64,000 bases of DNA from Paraburkholderia nodosa. Lineage in GTDB: Bacteria > Pseudomonadota > Gammaproteobacteria > Burkholderiales > Burkholderiaceae. The DNA lies in the NCBI RefSeq assembly GCF_001718195.1, contig NZ_MCNV01000003.1, positions 558,001 to 622,000 on the forward strand. Reading direction: 5' to 3'. Shown here piece by piece: positions 37,825 to 47,558 of the stretch (its first letter is position 1; the number at the start of each line of letters is the position of its first letter). The translations under genes and the position numbers were made by a program. Below the pieces are notes generated by a model. The model made no database searches. It saw nothing but the letters and a program-made list of their open reading frames with translations, and was not told where the DNA came from.

Positions 37825-38511
37825 ATGATCGACCATCTCATCTGCGACTGTGACGGCGTGCTCGTCGACAGCGAAGTCATCGCCGACCGCGTTCTGTTCG
37901 ATACGCTCAGCAGCACCTTTCCCGGCATCGATTTTCACGCCGCCGTGAATGCGGCGTTCGGCCAGCAGACCTCGCGCTTTCTCGCCGACGTCGCCGCGCG
38001 CTTCGACCTCACGATGCCCGAGGACTTTCTCGAGACCATCGAACATCGTTGCGAAGCCGCCATTGCCGAATCGGTGAGCCCGATCAACGGCGTGCGGGAC
38101 GCCTTGCGCCGGGTGACGCTGCCTGCCGCCGTCGTCTCGAACAGCCGGCTCACGCGCGTGCACGCTTCGGTGCGGCGCGCCGGCCTCGACACGATCTTCG
38201 GCGAGCGCATCTTCAGCGCCGAGCAGGTTGCGCGGCCCAAGCCTTATCCGGACGTGTACCTGCATGCGGCGAAGCAGCTCGGCGTGGAGCCGGCGCGCTG
38301 CATCGTCGTCGAAGACAGCATTTCGGGTTTGAACGCCGCGCGCGCGGCAGGCATGAAGACGATTGCTTTCGTGGGCGCGAGCCACATTCCTTCGGGCTAC
38401 GCCGACGTGCTGCGCGAGATGGGCATCACGCGCATCATGGCCCACATGGAAGAACTGCCGGCGCTCGTCGAGGCCGGCGTGCGCGGCGAATTCGGCGACG
38501 TGCAGTCGTAA
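37825..38511 (+). CDS. HAD-IA family phosphatase
   Basis: 228-residue haloacid dehalogenase-type hydrolase of the beta-phosphoglucomutase/GPH-like subfamily. Motif I is DCDGVLVDSE, motif II VVSNSRL (S/T region), the motif III lysine is in QVARPKPYPDVYLHA, and motif IV is VVEDSISGLNAARAAGM. The cap domain lies between residues 15 and 85. No ribosome site is evident before ATG 37825, but the protein begins exactly at the family N-terminus. The substrate is unknown; the gene converges on ribB with 11 bases between them. Confidence 0.88.
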   Translation: MIDHLICDCDGVLVDSEVIADRVLFDTLSSTFPGIDFHAAVNAAFGQQTSRFLADVAARFDLTMPEDFLETIEHRCEAAIAESVSPINGVRDALRRVTLPAAVVSNSRLTRVHASVRRAGLDTIFGERIFSAEQVARPKPYPDVYLHAAKQLGVEPARCIVVEDSISGLNAARAAGMKTIAFVGASHIPSGYADVLREMGITRIMAHMEELPALVEAGVRGEFGDVQS

Positions 38512-38522
38512 GACTGCGCGCC

Positions 38523-39251
38523 TCAGGCCGGCTCGGCGCAGCGCTCGCGCGCCACGGCGAGCGACTCGCGAAACGCCACCAGCTCGGCAATCGAAAGCAC
38601 CGGCAGATTGTGCAGCCTGGCGAAGTCGTCGACCTGCTTGCCGCGCGCCATCGTGCCATCCGGGTTCATCAGCTCGCACAGCACGCCGGCGGGCGCGAGG
38701 CCCGCGAGCACCGCCAGATCGACGGTACCTTCAGTATGGCCGCGGCGCGCCAGCACGCCGCCCCTCTGCGCGCGCAGCGGGAACACGTGGCCGGGGCGCA
38801 CGATATCGGCAGGCTTGGCGTCCGGGGCGATCGCGGCGCGGATCGTCGTCACGCGGTCGGCGGCCGACACGCCGGTGCTCACCCCGTCACGCGCTTCGAT
38901 CGAGACCGTGAACGCGGTGCGGTTGCGGCTCTCGTTGTGGGCCACCATCGGCGGCAGTTCGAGCGCGCGCACTTTTTCGTCGGAGAGACACAGGCATACG
39001 ATGCCGCTGCATTCGCGGATGAAGAGCGCCATCGTTTCGGGCGTGAGGCGTTCGGCGGCGACGATCAGGTCGGCCTCATCCTCGCGGTCGTGGTCGTCCT
39101 GCAGCACGACCGGGCGGCCTTCGCGCATGGCTTGCAACGCGGCGGCAATGCGCGGCGGCACCGGCTCGGAATCGATGAACGGGAGATCGGCGGCGGCGTC
39201 GAGCGGCGCGCCCTGGGATGAAGCGAGAGGGGTACTGGCAGTAAGGGACAT
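38523..39251 (-). CDS. ribB: 3,4-Dihydroxy-2-butanone 4-phosphate synthase
   Basis: Stand-alone RibB of riboflavin synthesis: converts ribulose 5-phosphate to DHBP and formate. 242 residues with a 30-residue variable N-terminus. [16 protein letters not shown] carries the metal-binding acidic residues; [31 protein letters not shown] and [14 protein letters not shown] complete the active site. There is no fused GTP cyclohydrolase II domain. GAGGAG stands 8 bases before the ATG but lies inside a predicted hairpin, and an FMN riboswitch is upstream, so the gene should be repressed by FMN. Confidence 0.96.
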   Translation of the reverse strand: MSLTASTPLASSQGAPLDAAADLPFIDSEPVPPRIAAALQAMREGRPVVLQDDHDREDEADLIVAAERLTPETMALFIRECSGIVCLCLSDEKVRALELPPMVAHNESRNRTAFTVSIEARDGVSTGVSAADRVTTIRAAIAPDAKPADIVRPGHVFPLRAQRGGVLARRGHTEGTVDLAVLAGLAPAGVLCELMNPDGTMARGKQVDDFARLHNLPVLSIAELVAFRESLAVARERCAEPA

Positions 39252-39252
39252 G

Positions 39253-39291
39253 TGAAACGCTCCTCGCGAGAGTTAGGCGAAAAACGTTTCA
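39253..39291 (-). promoter_or_regulatory. Predicted SD-sequestering hairpin in the ribB leader
   Basis: On the ribB strand TGAAACG (39285-39291) pairs with CGTTTCA (39253-39259), and an inner CTC/GAG can close over the Shine-Dalgarno GAGGAG (39260-39265). Formation would block translation, suggesting a translational switch. Confidence 0.45.
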
Positions 39292-39421
39292 GGGCATTGC
39301 AAACAGGCAGGAATCCCCGGCACGCGTGATTCGGCAGTGACGTGGCGCGCCTCGAAAACGGAGACGCACACGCACCGGCCGAAACGCCGCGGCGGATGGG
39401 CAAACATGACCATCTGCACAT

Positions 39422-39584
39422 CTTCTTTCATCCGGACTATGACCGTCGGCTCTGGCTTCGCACCAGATCTGCTGACCCTGCGCACGACACAATGAAGCTC
39501 GCGCAGGCGCTCGCGGGCTCGTCGACCTTGCCTTGCGGCGCGGCCGGCATACCGCCGGTGGGGAATTTCACCCCGCCCTGAAGA
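39422..39584 (-). promoter_or_regulatory. FMN riboswitch (RFN element)
   Basis: Minus-strand RNA carries the conserved RFN segments in order: GGGCGGGGTGAAATTCCCC, ACCGGCGGT, AGCCCGCGAGCGC, GGTCAGCAGATCTGGTG, and GCCGACGGTCATAGTCCGG followed by ATGAAAGAAG. It binds FMN and controls ribB 170 bases downstream. The expression platform has no clear terminator but includes a hairpin over the ribosome site. Confidence 0.95.
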
Positions 39585-39702
39585 CGCACTGATTACCGGC
39601 TTGTTACCTGACTTGACCGGCGGGCAAAGGATACAACAGGCTGCGCAACTGTGCAGCGCGAAAACTTGCGACTAGACGATGTTCTCGAAGGCGCGACGCG
39701 GC

Positions 39703-40368
39703 TCATGCCGGCTGCGCCGTCCCGGCCGGCACGTCCCAGCGCGGCGGCGTCTCGGCGTTGAGCGTCACGCGAAACACGCGCGCCTCGGTGTCGCCCGGGT
39801 TGCGCAGGCTGTGCGGCTGGTCGGCGTCGAAGACGATCGCGTCGCCGGTGGCGAGCAGCTGGCGCCGATCGTGCACGCTCACTTCGAGCGTGCCCTCGCT
39901 CACCACGAGGTTCACCGTCGTGCCGGGCGGGCGGCGCACGCCGGACTCGGTATGCAGCGGCGCGATGCGCAGTTCGTGGAATTCGGCGGCGGCGGGTTCG
40001 CCTTCCGGATAGAGCGCGCGCGCCGAATAACGGCCGTCGGCGGAAACGAGGCGCGATGCCCGCTCGGCGGGCAAATGCTCGAAACCGTTCACGGCATGCC
40101 GCCGCAGGAACGCCGAAACCGAGACCTTGAGCGCCGCCGCCACCTTGCACAGCACCTTGATCGAAGGCACGCTGCGCGCCGACTCGACTTGAGCGAGCAT
40201 CGCGCGCGAGACACCGGAGGCGCGTGCGAGCGCATCGAGCGAAAGCTGGCGTTCGGCGCGCAGCCGGGCGAGGTTGACGCCCACGAGATGTTCAAGCGTC
40301 TCGTAAGATCCTTCGGTGTGCGCAATATCGGGTTGTGCATCGCGTACGAGCGCGAGGGGTGAATGCAT
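39703..40368 (-). CDS. XRE-family regulator with C-terminal cupin domain
   Basis: 221-residue transcription regulator. The helix-turn-helix (about residues 25-85) reads LARLRAERQLSLDALARASGVSRAMLAQVESARSVPS, split over the usual five helices, and a cupin_2 sensor domain follows (about 140-205: PPGTTVNLVVSEGTLEV, LATGDAIVFDADQPHSLRNPGD). Start ATG 40368 has GGAGG 6 bases upstream; the ATG at 40395 has none. Such regulators often control small-molecule or amino-acid metabolism. Its target may be the MFS gene upstream on the same strand (40571), but this is a guess. Confidence 0.92.
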   Translation of the reverse strand: MHSPLALVRDAQPDIAHTEGSYETLEHLVGVNLARLRAERQLSLDALARASGVSRAMLAQVESARSVPSIKVLCKVAAALKVSVSAFLRRHAVNGFEHLPAERASRLVSADGRYSARALYPEGEPAAAEFHELRIAPLHTESGVRRPPGTTVNLVVSEGTLEVSVHDRRQLLATGDAIVFDADQPHSLRNPGDTEARVFRVTLNAETPPRWDVPAGTAQPA

Positions 40369-40570
40369 GGCTGCCTCCAGGCAGCGCCGCGTCATTGCGG
40401 CGCAAGAGCATGAATGGAGGCAAGACTAGCATCGCGATTTGCCGCGCCCAACGAAGTTATCTTCACACTGTTATCAGCATTGCAGAGCGCAAATCGTGGA
40501 TTGCTTTCGCGCCCTGCGCATAAGGCGCATTGCCATCTGCACGGCGTTGCGCCTTGCCCTCGTCAGGCGT

Positions 40571-41758
40571 TCACGTATTCTGCCGCGCCGCCACGTGCGC
40601 GTCGCGCAGCGTTACGGCACGCGTATCGAGCCGCGCCGCCGCCCATGTGAGCACGAGCGCCGCCACCGAGACGGCCGCAGCCACCCACGGCAGCGAATCG
40701 AGCGCCACGCCGTGTGCAATGGCGAGCCCGCCCATCCACGCGCCCATCGCGTTACCCACGTTGAACGCGCCGATGTTCAGCGTCGAGGCGAGATTCGGTG
40801 CCGCCGCGGCCTTCGCGACCACGCGCATCTGCAACGGCGGCACGGTCGCGAACGCGGCGATGCCCCACACGAAGACGGTGATCGCGGCCGGCCACATGGC
40901 GTGGCTCGTCTTCGTGAAGATGGCCATGACCACGGCGAGCACCACGAGAATGCCCATGAGCGAAGGCATCAGCGCGCGGTCCGCAAGCTTGCCGCCCAGT
41001 GTGTTGCCAAGCGTCAGGCCCACGCCGAACAGCACGAGCATCAGCGTCACGCCGCGCGGCGAGAAACCGCCCACCTGTTCGAGGATCGGCGCGATATACG
41101 TGAACACGACGAACACGCCGCCAAAGCCGAGCACCGTCATGCCGAGGGCGAGCCACACCTGCGGGTCGCGCAGCACGCGCACTTCGTGGCCGAGCCCGGC
41201 CGGGCCGCTGTCGTGATGGTTGGGCACCAGAGCCGTCACGCCGGCGAGCGAAATCACGCCAAAACCGCTCACGATCCAGAACGCCACGCGCCAGCCGAAC
41301 TGCTGGCCAATGGCGGTGCCGAACGGCACGCCCAGCACGGTGGCGAGTGTGAGCCCCGTGAACATCAGCGCGATGGCGCTCGCGCGCTTTTCCTGCGGCA
41401 CGAGCGAGGCGGCCACCACGGCGCCGATGCCGAAGAACGAGCCGTGCGCGAACGACGCGACGACGCGCGCGACCATCAAGAGCGAATAGTTCGACGCGAC
41501 CGCGCACATCACGTTGCCGACGATGAACACGCCCATCAGCAGTTGCAGCGCGAGCTTGCGCGGCATGCGGCTCGTCAGCGCGGCGAGCAGCGGCGCGCCG
41601 GCCGCCACGCCGAGCGCATAGCCGGTCACGAGCAGACCCGCGGCGGGAATCGTCACGTGCAGATCGCGCGCCACATCGGGCAACAGGCCCATGATGAGGA
41701 ACTCGGTGGTACCGATGGCAAAGGCGCTGATGGCCAGTGCGAGCAAGGGGATAGGCAT
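40571..41758 (-). CDS. MFS drug/sugar exporter of the DHA1 (AraJ-like) type
   Basis: 12-helix major facilitator of 395 residues. The N-terminal MPIPLLALAISAFAIGTTEFLIMGLLPDVARDL is split by the typical GTTEF motif of AraJ/YdhP exporters; loop 2-3 has a degenerate SRMPRKLAL motif A; helix 5 carries ATVLGVPFGTAIGQQFGWR (motif C-like GxxxGxPxG). These proteins export arabinose derivatives, purine nucleosides or drugs; the substrate here is unknown. It lies 67 bases after the VOC gene on the same strand. Confidence 0.9.
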   Translation of the reverse strand: MPIPLLALAISAFAIGTTEFLIMGLLPDVARDLHVTIPAAGLLVTGYALGVAAGAPLLAALTSRMPRKLALQLLMGVFIVGNVMCAVASNYSLLMVARVVASFAHGSFFGIGAVVAASLVPQEKRASAIALMFTGLTLATVLGVPFGTAIGQQFGWRVAFWIVSGFGVISLAGVTALVPNHHDSGPAGLGHEVRVLRDPQVWLALGMTVLGFGGVFVVFTYIAPILEQVGGFSPRGVTLMLVLFGVGLTLGNTLGGKLADRALMPSLMGILVVLAVVMAIFTKTSHAMWPAAITVFVWGIAAFATVPPLQMRVVAKAAAAPNLASTLNIGAFNVGNAMGAWMGGLAIAHGVALDSLPWVAAAVSVAALVLTWAAARLDTRAVTLRDAHVAARQNT

Positions 41759-41825
41759 CGAAATCTCCGAAAATCAGCCTGGATTCAAATGGGCTTCAGT
41801 GGCGTCGAGTGGCAACGCGCGGCCA

Positions 41826-42230
41826 TCAAGCCGCCGCGCCAGCCGCCAGCGACGTCACGAACTCGACGACGACACCGGGCGCAAGCGCAACGAACAACTG
41901 CACTTCCTCGCTCGCGGGCACCTCCGCCAGCTGGTACGGCACGCGGCGCGCGGCCAGCCGTTCGACGAGTGCGCGCCATTCAATACCGGGGGCCACGCGA
42001 AACGCCACGTGGTCGATGCGCGGCGCCACGAGCGCAGACGATCCGCCTGACAACCGGGCGGGCTCGGTTGCCTCGACCAGATGGATGACCGGGCGGCCGT
42101 TCGCGTAGAGCCAGTGGCCGCCCACGCGAAACGGCGGACGGGTGCCGTCTTCGAGGCCGACGATGTCGCGAAAGAAGCGGCATGTGCCTTCGAGGTCGGG
42201 CGTGACGAGGGTGACGTGATCGAGTTGCAT
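41826..42230 (-). CDS. VOC-superfamily (glyoxalase-fold) protein (134 aa)
   Basis: Two beta-alpha-beta-beta-beta modules of the vicinal oxygen chelate fold. Likely metal ligands are H5 (MQLDHVTLVTPDL), the His in RPVIHLVEA or in PRIDHVAFRV, and the Glu in GVVVEFVTS. Such proteins include dioxygenases, isomerases and antibiotic-binding proteins; the reaction cannot be told. It is divergent from a LysR regulator with 113 bases between, so that regulator may control it together with the MFS gene. Confidence 0.88.
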   Translation of the reverse strand: MQLDHVTLVTPDLEGTCRFFRDIVGLEDGTRPPFRVGGHWLYANGRPVIHLVEATEPARLSGGSSALVAPRIDHVAFRVAPGIEWRALVERLAARRVPYQLAEVPASEEVQLFVALAPGVVVEFVTSLAAGAAA

Positions 42231-42343
42231 GGCGTGCGAGCCGAGGCCGTTGTCCTGAAAACACGCGCATTGTCGCGGCTACACTCGAATTTGATAATTG
42301 GCGTAGCATTTGAATCATTTTCAATTCATTTCTAATAATCGCG

Positions 42344-43327
42344 ATGGACAACCTCGGCGACGTGCGCTTGTTCGTTGAGGCGGCACGCCTCGGCAGCCTT
42401 TCCGCGGCGGGCCGCAAGCTCGGCCTCACGCCCGCGGCGGCCAGTGCCCGGCTCGCGCGGCTCGAAGCGGAGTTGCGTGCGCGTCTGTTCGACCGCACCA
42501 CCCGCCAGCTGCGCCTCACCGACGAAGGCCGCGTCTATCTCACCTGCAGCGAGCACGCGCTGCGCTCGCTCGACGACGCCAAAGCGGCCTTGCAGGAGGG
42601 CCAGAACGCGGTGCGCGGCAAGGTGCGCATATCGGCGACCTCGGATTTTGGCCGCAATCTGCTGATGACCTGGCTCGACGAGTTCCGCGCTCTTTATCCC
42701 GACGTGCGTTTCGCGCTGATGCTGACCGACTCGCTCTCGAATCTCGTGCTCGAAGACATCGATCTCGCGATCCGCTTCGGCACGCCGCAGGACAGCTCGC
42801 TCGTGGCGCGCTGGCTCGCGCCGAACCGCCGTGTGCTGTGCGCCTCGCCCGAGTACCTCGCGCGCTGCGGCGAACCGCGGGAGCCGAACGATCTGGCCCG
42901 TTTCGACTGCATCGTGATCGGCTCGGCGGAGGGGCCGGTGAACGAATGGCGCTTTACGCGCGGCAGCGACTCGCAGACCGAAACGCAAACCTATACGGTG
43001 CCGCTCGACGCCGCGCTCGAATCGACGGATGGCGAAGTGGCGCGCCAGTGGGCGCTGTGCGGCTACGGCCTCGCGGTGAAGTCGATCTGGGACGTCGCGG
43101 ACGATCTGCGCGCCGGGCGGCTCAAGACCGTGATGCCCGAGTGGCGCTACCCCGACGCGCCGCTGCACGCGCTCTATCACCGCAACCGCTTTCTCGCGCC
43201 GCGCGTGCGGGCGCTGCTCGATTTCCTCACCGAGCGTTTCGCGCAGACTTCGGGCGAACTGGAGGCGCTCGTCCCCTGCACGGATCCGGCCGAAGCGACG
43301 CAAAGCCGCAGACGCAAACGGATATAA
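42344..43327 (+). CDS. LysR-family transcriptional regulator
   Basis: 327-residue regulator. The winged HTH is at residues 4-62 (DNLGDVRLFVEAARLGSLSA, then GLTPAAASARLARLEAELRARLF), and the LysR substrate domain follows (VRISATSDFGRNLLMTWLDEF, LAIRFGTPQDSSLVARWLAPNRR). It resembles the AaeR/PgrR-like group. The intergenic region with the VOC gene is AT-rich and contains TGAAT-N8-ATTCA near 42308-42326, a possible T-N11-A type site. The inducer is unknown. Confidence 0.92.
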   Translation: MDNLGDVRLFVEAARLGSLSAAGRKLGLTPAAASARLARLEAELRARLFDRTTRQLRLTDEGRVYLTCSEHALRSLDDAKAALQEGQNAVRGKVRISATSDFGRNLLMTWLDEFRALYPDVRFALMLTDSLSNLVLEDIDLAIRFGTPQDSSLVARWLAPNRRVLCASPEYLARCGEPREPNDLARFDCIVIGSAEGPVNEWRFTRGSDSQTETQTYTVPLDAALESTDGEVARQWALCGYGLAVKSIWDVADDLRAGRLKTVMPEWRYPDAPLHALYHRNRFLAPRVRALLDFLTERFAQTSGELEALVPCTDPAEATQSRRRKRI

Positions 43328-43618
43328 TGTTGGATTGCGCAGAAAGCGATCCGCAGCCGCATACGCGTTGACCCATATTGCAAATATTGGCCAATGCGGC
43401 GGTGCCGGCAAAAAAGCGAAAAAGAAGTGAAAAGCAACGCGGATCGTCCCCAACGCATTGCCAGAAGCAGGATGCCAACGCCGGCCTCATAGCCGGTCTC
43501 CTCGCATCCCGATTCGGCCCTCATAAAACACCGTAGTCCTGACGTGCAGACCGTGCATCACGCGCGTGCATCAAGCGGACGACGCCCCCAGGTCAACCAC
43601 TGCGAACGGCGAAACCCG

Positions 43619-44992
43619 ATGACCAAGAAAGTTTATGTAAAGACCTTTGGCTGCCAGATGAACGAGTACGACTCCGACAAGATGGTCGACGTACTCGGCG
43701 CCGCCGAAGGTCTCGTGAAGACCGACACCCCCGAAGACGCGGACGTCATCCTCTTCAACACCTGTTCGGTGCGCGAAAAGGCGCAGGAGAAGGTCTTCTC
43801 CGACCTGGGCCGCGTGCGCGAGCTCAAGGAAGCGAACCCGAACCTGCTGATCGGCGTAGGCGGCTGTGTGGCGAGCCAGGAAGGCGCGGCGATCGTCGCG
43901 CGCGCGCCGTATGTGGACCTCGTGTTCGGCCCGCAAACGCTGCACCGCCTGCCGCAGATGATCGACGCGCGCCGCGCCTCGGGCCGCGCGCAGGTGGACA
44001 TCAGCTTCCCCGAAATCGAGAAGTTCGACCATCTGCCGCCCGCGCGCGTAGAAGGCCCGAGCGCGTTCGTCTCGATCATGGAAGGCTGCTCGAAATACTG
44101 CAGCTACTGCGTCGTGCCCTACACGCGCGGCGAGGAAGTCTCCCGCCCGCTCGACGACGTGCTCACCGAAATCGCGGGCCTCGCCGACCAGGGCGTGCGT
44201 GAAGTCACGCTGCTCGGCCAGAACGTCAACGCCTATCGTGGCGCGCTCACGAATGGCGCGCACGACGTGGCCGACTTCGCGACGCTCATCGAATACGTCG
44301 CCGAAATCCCCGGCATCGAGCGCATCCGCTACACGACTTCGCACCCGAAGGAATTCACGCAGCGCCTGATCGACACCTACGCGAAGGTGCCCAAGCTCGT
44401 GAGCCACCTGCATCTGCCGGTTCAGCACGGCTCGGACCGCGTGCTCATGGCGATGAAGCGCGGCTACACCGTGCTCGAGTACAAGTCGATCATCCGCAAG
44501 CTGCGCGCGATCCGCCCGGACCTGTCGCTCTCCACGGACTTCATCGTCGGCTTCCCCGGCGAGACCGAAGAGGACTTCCAGAAGATGATGGCGCTCGTCG
44601 AGGAGATGAGCTACGACACGAGCTTCTCGTTCATCTACAGCCCGCGCCCGGGCACGCCCGCCGCGAATCTCGAAGACGACACGCCGCGCGAGGTGAAGCT
44701 CAAGCGCCTGCAGCACCTGCAGGCCACGATCGAAGCGAACGTGGCGCGCATCAGCCAGTCGATGGTCGGCAATGTCGAACGCATTCTCGTGGAAGGCCCT
44801 TCGCGCAAGGACCCGAGCGAACTCTCGGGCCGCACGCAGAACAACCGCGTGGTGAACTTCCCGGCGCCGCTCGCTTCGCACGCGCGCCTGATCGGCCAGA
44901 TGATCGACGTGAAGATCAACCACGCATACCCCCACTCGCTGCGCGGCGAACTCGTGCTCGCGCACGAAGACGCTTCGACGCTCGCGCACTAA
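43619..44992 (+). CDS. miaB: tRNA-2-methylthio-N6-dimethylallyladenosine synthase
   Basis: Radical-SAM methylthiotransferase modifying A37 of tRNAs reading UNN codons. 457 residues: N-terminal UPF0004 domain with its three cluster cysteines ([36 protein letters not shown]), radical SAM core with [19 protein letters not shown] (CX3CX2C), and a C-terminal TRAM domain. The start [12 protein letters not shown] is the family start; the upstream extension to 43544 is rejected. It leads the miaB-phoH-ybeY-corC-lnt series conserved in proteobacteria. Confidence 0.97.
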   Translation: MTKKVYVKTFGCQMNEYDSDKMVDVLGAAEGLVKTDTPEDADVILFNTCSVREKAQEKVFSDLGRVRELKEANPNLLIGVGGCVASQEGAAIVARAPYVDLVFGPQTLHRLPQMIDARRASGRAQVDISFPEIEKFDHLPPARVEGPSAFVSIMEGCSKYCSYCVVPYTRGEEVSRPLDDVLTEIAGLADQGVREVTLLGQNVNAYRGALTNGAHDVADFATLIEYVAEIPGIERIRYTTSHPKEFTQRLIDTYAKVPKLVSHLHLPVQHGSDRVLMAMKRGYTVLEYKSIIRKLRAIRPDLSLSTDFIVGFPGETEEDFQKMMALVEEMSYDTSFSFIYSPRPGTPAANLEDDTPREVKLKRLQHLQATIEANVARISQSMVGNVERILVEGPSRKDPSELSGRTQNNRVVNFPAPLASHARLIGQMIDVKINHAYPHSLRGELVLAHEDASTLAH

Positions 44993-45037
44993 TCGGCTCG
45001 GCGCACCCAGCCAGGAATTCAGGAGTTCAGAGACACC

Positions 45038-46171
45038 TTGAAGCCCAATCAGCAGCATCTGGAATTCACCGCGCCGCGCGACGACAACGCGCGGCTCGCC
45101 AACCTCTGCGGCCCGCTCGACGAAAACCTGCGGCAGATCGAGCAAGCGCTCGACGTGACGCTCGCGCGGCGCGGCCATCGCATCACGATTCGCGGGCGTG
45201 GCGCCAAGCTGGCGCTCGCGGCGCTCGAAAACTTCTACAACCAGGCGCGCGATCCGCTCTCCGTCGACGACATTCAGCTCGCGCTCGTCGAAGCCCGGCA
45301 CCCTGCGAACTTTGGCGGCAACTCGGCGAACGATCCGCGTGGCAACGGCAGCGGCGGCATGCGCGGCAATGTGAATGGCGGCAATAGCGGCGGCAACGAC
45401 GCTTCCGAGATCGACCCGCGTTTTCGCGGCGACCCCGATCATCCGTTCGACGAGCCGGCGAGCGAAGGCGTCGACGTCGAGGAACTGGGCCCGAAGCTCT
45501 ACACGCGCCGTGCCGACCTGCGCGGCCGCACGCCTGCGCAGCGCGAATATCTGAAGCAGATCATCTCGCACGACGTGACGTTCGGCATCGGGCCCGCGGG
45601 CACCGGCAAGACCTATCTCGCCGTGGCCTGCGCCGTGGACGCGCTCGAGCGCGACCAGGTCAAGCGCATCGTGCTCACGCGTCCGGCCGTGGAAGCGGGC
45701 GAGCGTCTCGGCTTCCTGCCCGGCGATCTGTCGCAGAAGGTCGATCCGTATCTGCGTCCGCTCTACGACGCGCTTTACGATCTGCTCGGCTTCGACAAGA
45801 CCGCGAAGATGTTCGAGCGCCAGATGATCGAAATCGCGCCGCTCGCCTACATGCGCGGGCGCACGCTCAATCACGCGTTCATCATTCTCGACGAGGCGCA
45901 GAACACCACGCCCGAGCAGATGAAGATGTTCCTCACGCGTATCGGCTTCGGCTCGAAGGCGGTCGTGACCGGCGACACCACGCAGATCGACTTGCCGCGC
46001 GGCCACAAGAGCGGCCTGATCGAAGCGCAGCATGTGCTGAAGGACGTGCGCGGCATCGCCGTCACGCACTTCACGAGTGCGGACGTCGTGCGCCATCCGC
46101 TCGTCGCGCGTATCGTCGAGGCGTATGACGCGCATTCGAAAAAGGACGAAGGCGTTGGCGACGCGCGCTAA
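45038..46171 (+). CDS. ybeZ: PhoH-family ATPase (YbeZ/PhoL)
   Basis: Cytosolic NTPase thought to act with YbeY in rRNA or ribosome maintenance. 377 residues: an N-terminal KH-like region (1-85), a Gly/Asn-rich linker (about 88-122), and the PhoH P-loop domain with [11 protein letters not shown] and [14 protein letters not shown]. The only start that gives the family N-terminus is TTG at 45038, with AGGAG 12 bases upstream, so initiation may be weak. It begins 45 bases after miaB and ends 35 bases before ybeY. Confidence 0.95.
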   Translation: MKPNQQHLEFTAPRDDNARLANLCGPLDENLRQIEQALDVTLARRGHRITIRGRGAKLALAALENFYNQARDPLSVDDIQLALVEARHPANFGGNSANDPRGNGSGGMRGNVNGGNSGGNDASEIDPRFRGDPDHPFDEPASEGVDVEELGPKLYTRRADLRGRTPAQREYLKQIISHDVTFGIGPAGTGKTYLAVACAVDALERDQVKRIVLTRPAVEAGERLGFLPGDLSQKVDPYLRPLYDALYDLLGFDKTAKMFERQMIEIAPLAYMRGRTLNHAFIILDEAQNTTPEQMKMFLTRIGFGSKAVVTGDTTQIDLPRGHKSGLIEAQHVLKDVRGIAVTHFTSADVVRHPLVARIVEAYDAHSKKDEGVGDAR

Positions 46172-46206
46172 CGCCGCCGCCTGCGTCGCTTCATAGCTCG
46201 AGCCCC

Positions 46207-46668
46207 ATGCCCCGCGCACCAAAACTCAAACTGACCGTGCAGTTCCCCGCCGCGAAGGCGTTCCCCGAGCACAAGGCCGCGCTGCCGCGCGCCACCGTGG
46301 CGGCGTGGCTCAAGGCCGCGCTGTTCGCGGACGCGGAACTGGCCGTGCGCTTCGTCGACGCCGAGGAAGGCCGCACGCTCAACCGCACCTATCGCGGCAA
46401 GGACTACGCGACCAACGTGCTCACCTTCGCGTATGCGCAGAGCGAGGACGATCCGGTCACGGGCGATCTGGTCCTGTGCTGCCCCGTGGTGGAAAAGGAA
46501 GCCGCCGAGCAGGGCAAGCCGCTCGCCGCGCACTACGCGCATCTGCTCGTGCATGGCGCGCTGCACGCGCAGGGTTACGATCACGAAGACGAGACCGAAG
46601 CCGAAGAGATGGAAGGCATCGAGACCGAGGTGCTCAACTCGCTAGGCTTTCCTGATCCGTACAAGTAA
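46207..46668 (+). CDS. ybeY: Endoribonuclease YbeY
   Basis: Single-strand-specific metalloendoribonuclease for 16S rRNA 3'-end maturation and ribosome quality control. 153 residues. The zinc site is [11 protein letters not shown] (H-x3-H-x5-H) and the fold core includes [14 protein letters not shown] and [14 protein letters not shown]. Its place between ybeZ and corC is standard, although here a ChaC-like gene follows first, 9 bases after the stop. Confidence 0.96.
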   Translation: MPRAPKLKLTVQFPAAKAFPEHKAALPRATVAAWLKAALFADAELAVRFVDAEEGRTLNRTYRGKDYATNVLTFAYAQSEDDPVTGDLVLCCPVVEKEAAEQGKPLAAHYAHLLVHGALHAQGYDHEDETEAEEMEGIETEVLNSLGFPDPYK

Positions 46669-46677
46669 GCCCCCGCC

Positions 46678-47367
46678 ATGAACGACAAACGCACGCCCGA
46701 TTTCGCCGAACCCTCAGCACTGCCCGAGGCAGGCGATGCGAGCGTGCCCTGCCCCGGGTATCCGCCGGCGCTCGGCGAGTCACGGCTCCTGAGCGAAGAC
46801 GAGTTGAGCGCCTCGCTCGACTGCACGCTAAAGGCGCAAGGCTGGGACGGCGCGAGCGACATCTGGCTGTTCGGCTATGGCTCGCTGATCTGGAACCCAG
46901 GGCTGCCCACCGTCGAGAACGTGCGTTCGCGCGTGCACGGCTACCATCGCGGGCTGTACCTGTGGTCGCGCGTGAACCGCGGCACGCCCGAGCAGCCCGG
47001 CCTCGTCCTCGCGCTCGACCGCGGCGGCTCGTGCGCGGGCGTCGCGTTCCGCCTCGCCGCCGAGGGCGTGATGCCGCACCTCGAAGCGCTCTGGCGCCGC
47101 GAGATGCCGATGGGCTCGTACCGCCCCGCCTGGCTGCCCTGTGTGCTCGCAGACGGCCGCCGCGTCGACGCGCTCGCCTTCGTCATGCGCCGTGATGTGG
47201 CGTCTTACACCGGCAAGCTTTCCGAAGCCACGGTGCGCACCGTGTTCGGCTGCGCATCGGGGCGCTACGGCACGACGCTCGACTACGTGCGCCGCACCGT
47301 CGATGCGCTGCGCGAGAGCGGCATGCGCGACCGCGCCCTGGAGCGGCTGCTCGCGCGCTGCGCTTGA
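46678..47367 (+). CDS. ChaC-like gamma-glutamylcyclotransferase
   Basis: 229-residue enzyme of the ChaC family that cleaves glutathione to 5-oxoproline and Cys-Gly. It has the cyclotransferase signature FGYGSLIWNPG near residue 63, VHGYHRGLYLWS, the likely catalytic Glu in LEALWRREMPMGSYRPAW, and FVMRRDVASYTGKLSE. It sits between ybeY and corC, 9 bases after ybeY, an insertion relative to the usual ybeZ-ybeY-corC order. A stem-loop with T5 follows. Confidence 0.92.
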   Translation: MNDKRTPDFAEPSALPEAGDASVPCPGYPPALGESRLLSEDELSASLDCTLKAQGWDGASDIWLFGYGSLIWNPGLPTVENVRSRVHGYHRGLYLWSRVNRGTPEQPGLVLALDRGGSCAGVAFRLAAEGVMPHLEALWRREMPMGSYRPAWLPCVLADGRRVDALAFVMRRDVASYTGKLSEATVRTVFGCASGRYGTTLDYVRRTVDALRESGMRDRALERLLARCA

Positions 47368-47370
47368 GGT

Positions 47371-47406
47371 CGGCGTCACGGGTGACGTCACGGCGCGCCG
47401 CTTTTT
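47371..47406 (+). terminator. Possible terminator after the ChaC-like gene
   Basis: Outer CGGCG/CGCCG stem enclosing GTCAC-GG-GTGAC, then CTTTTT (47401-47406). It begins right after the stop codon. Confidence 0.4.
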
Positions 47407-47558
47407 CGTCCACCGGGCGGCCACGCCGCATCTGCGTTAGGATGGATCTGCCGGTGTGTGTCCAATGTGTGGCATTACACGGTCGCGCCACAGGCATGTT
47501 GTATCCTTAACCCTCCGCAACAGCGCGCCCTGCCCCCAGCGGCAAAGGGCGCACCACC

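Noticed and set aside
43571..46222. 883-codon open frame on the minus strand opposite miaB and phoH
   Set aside because: It is the antisense of two strongly supported genes; its product is Arg/His/Val/Glu-rich with no domain, as expected for GC-rich shadow frames.
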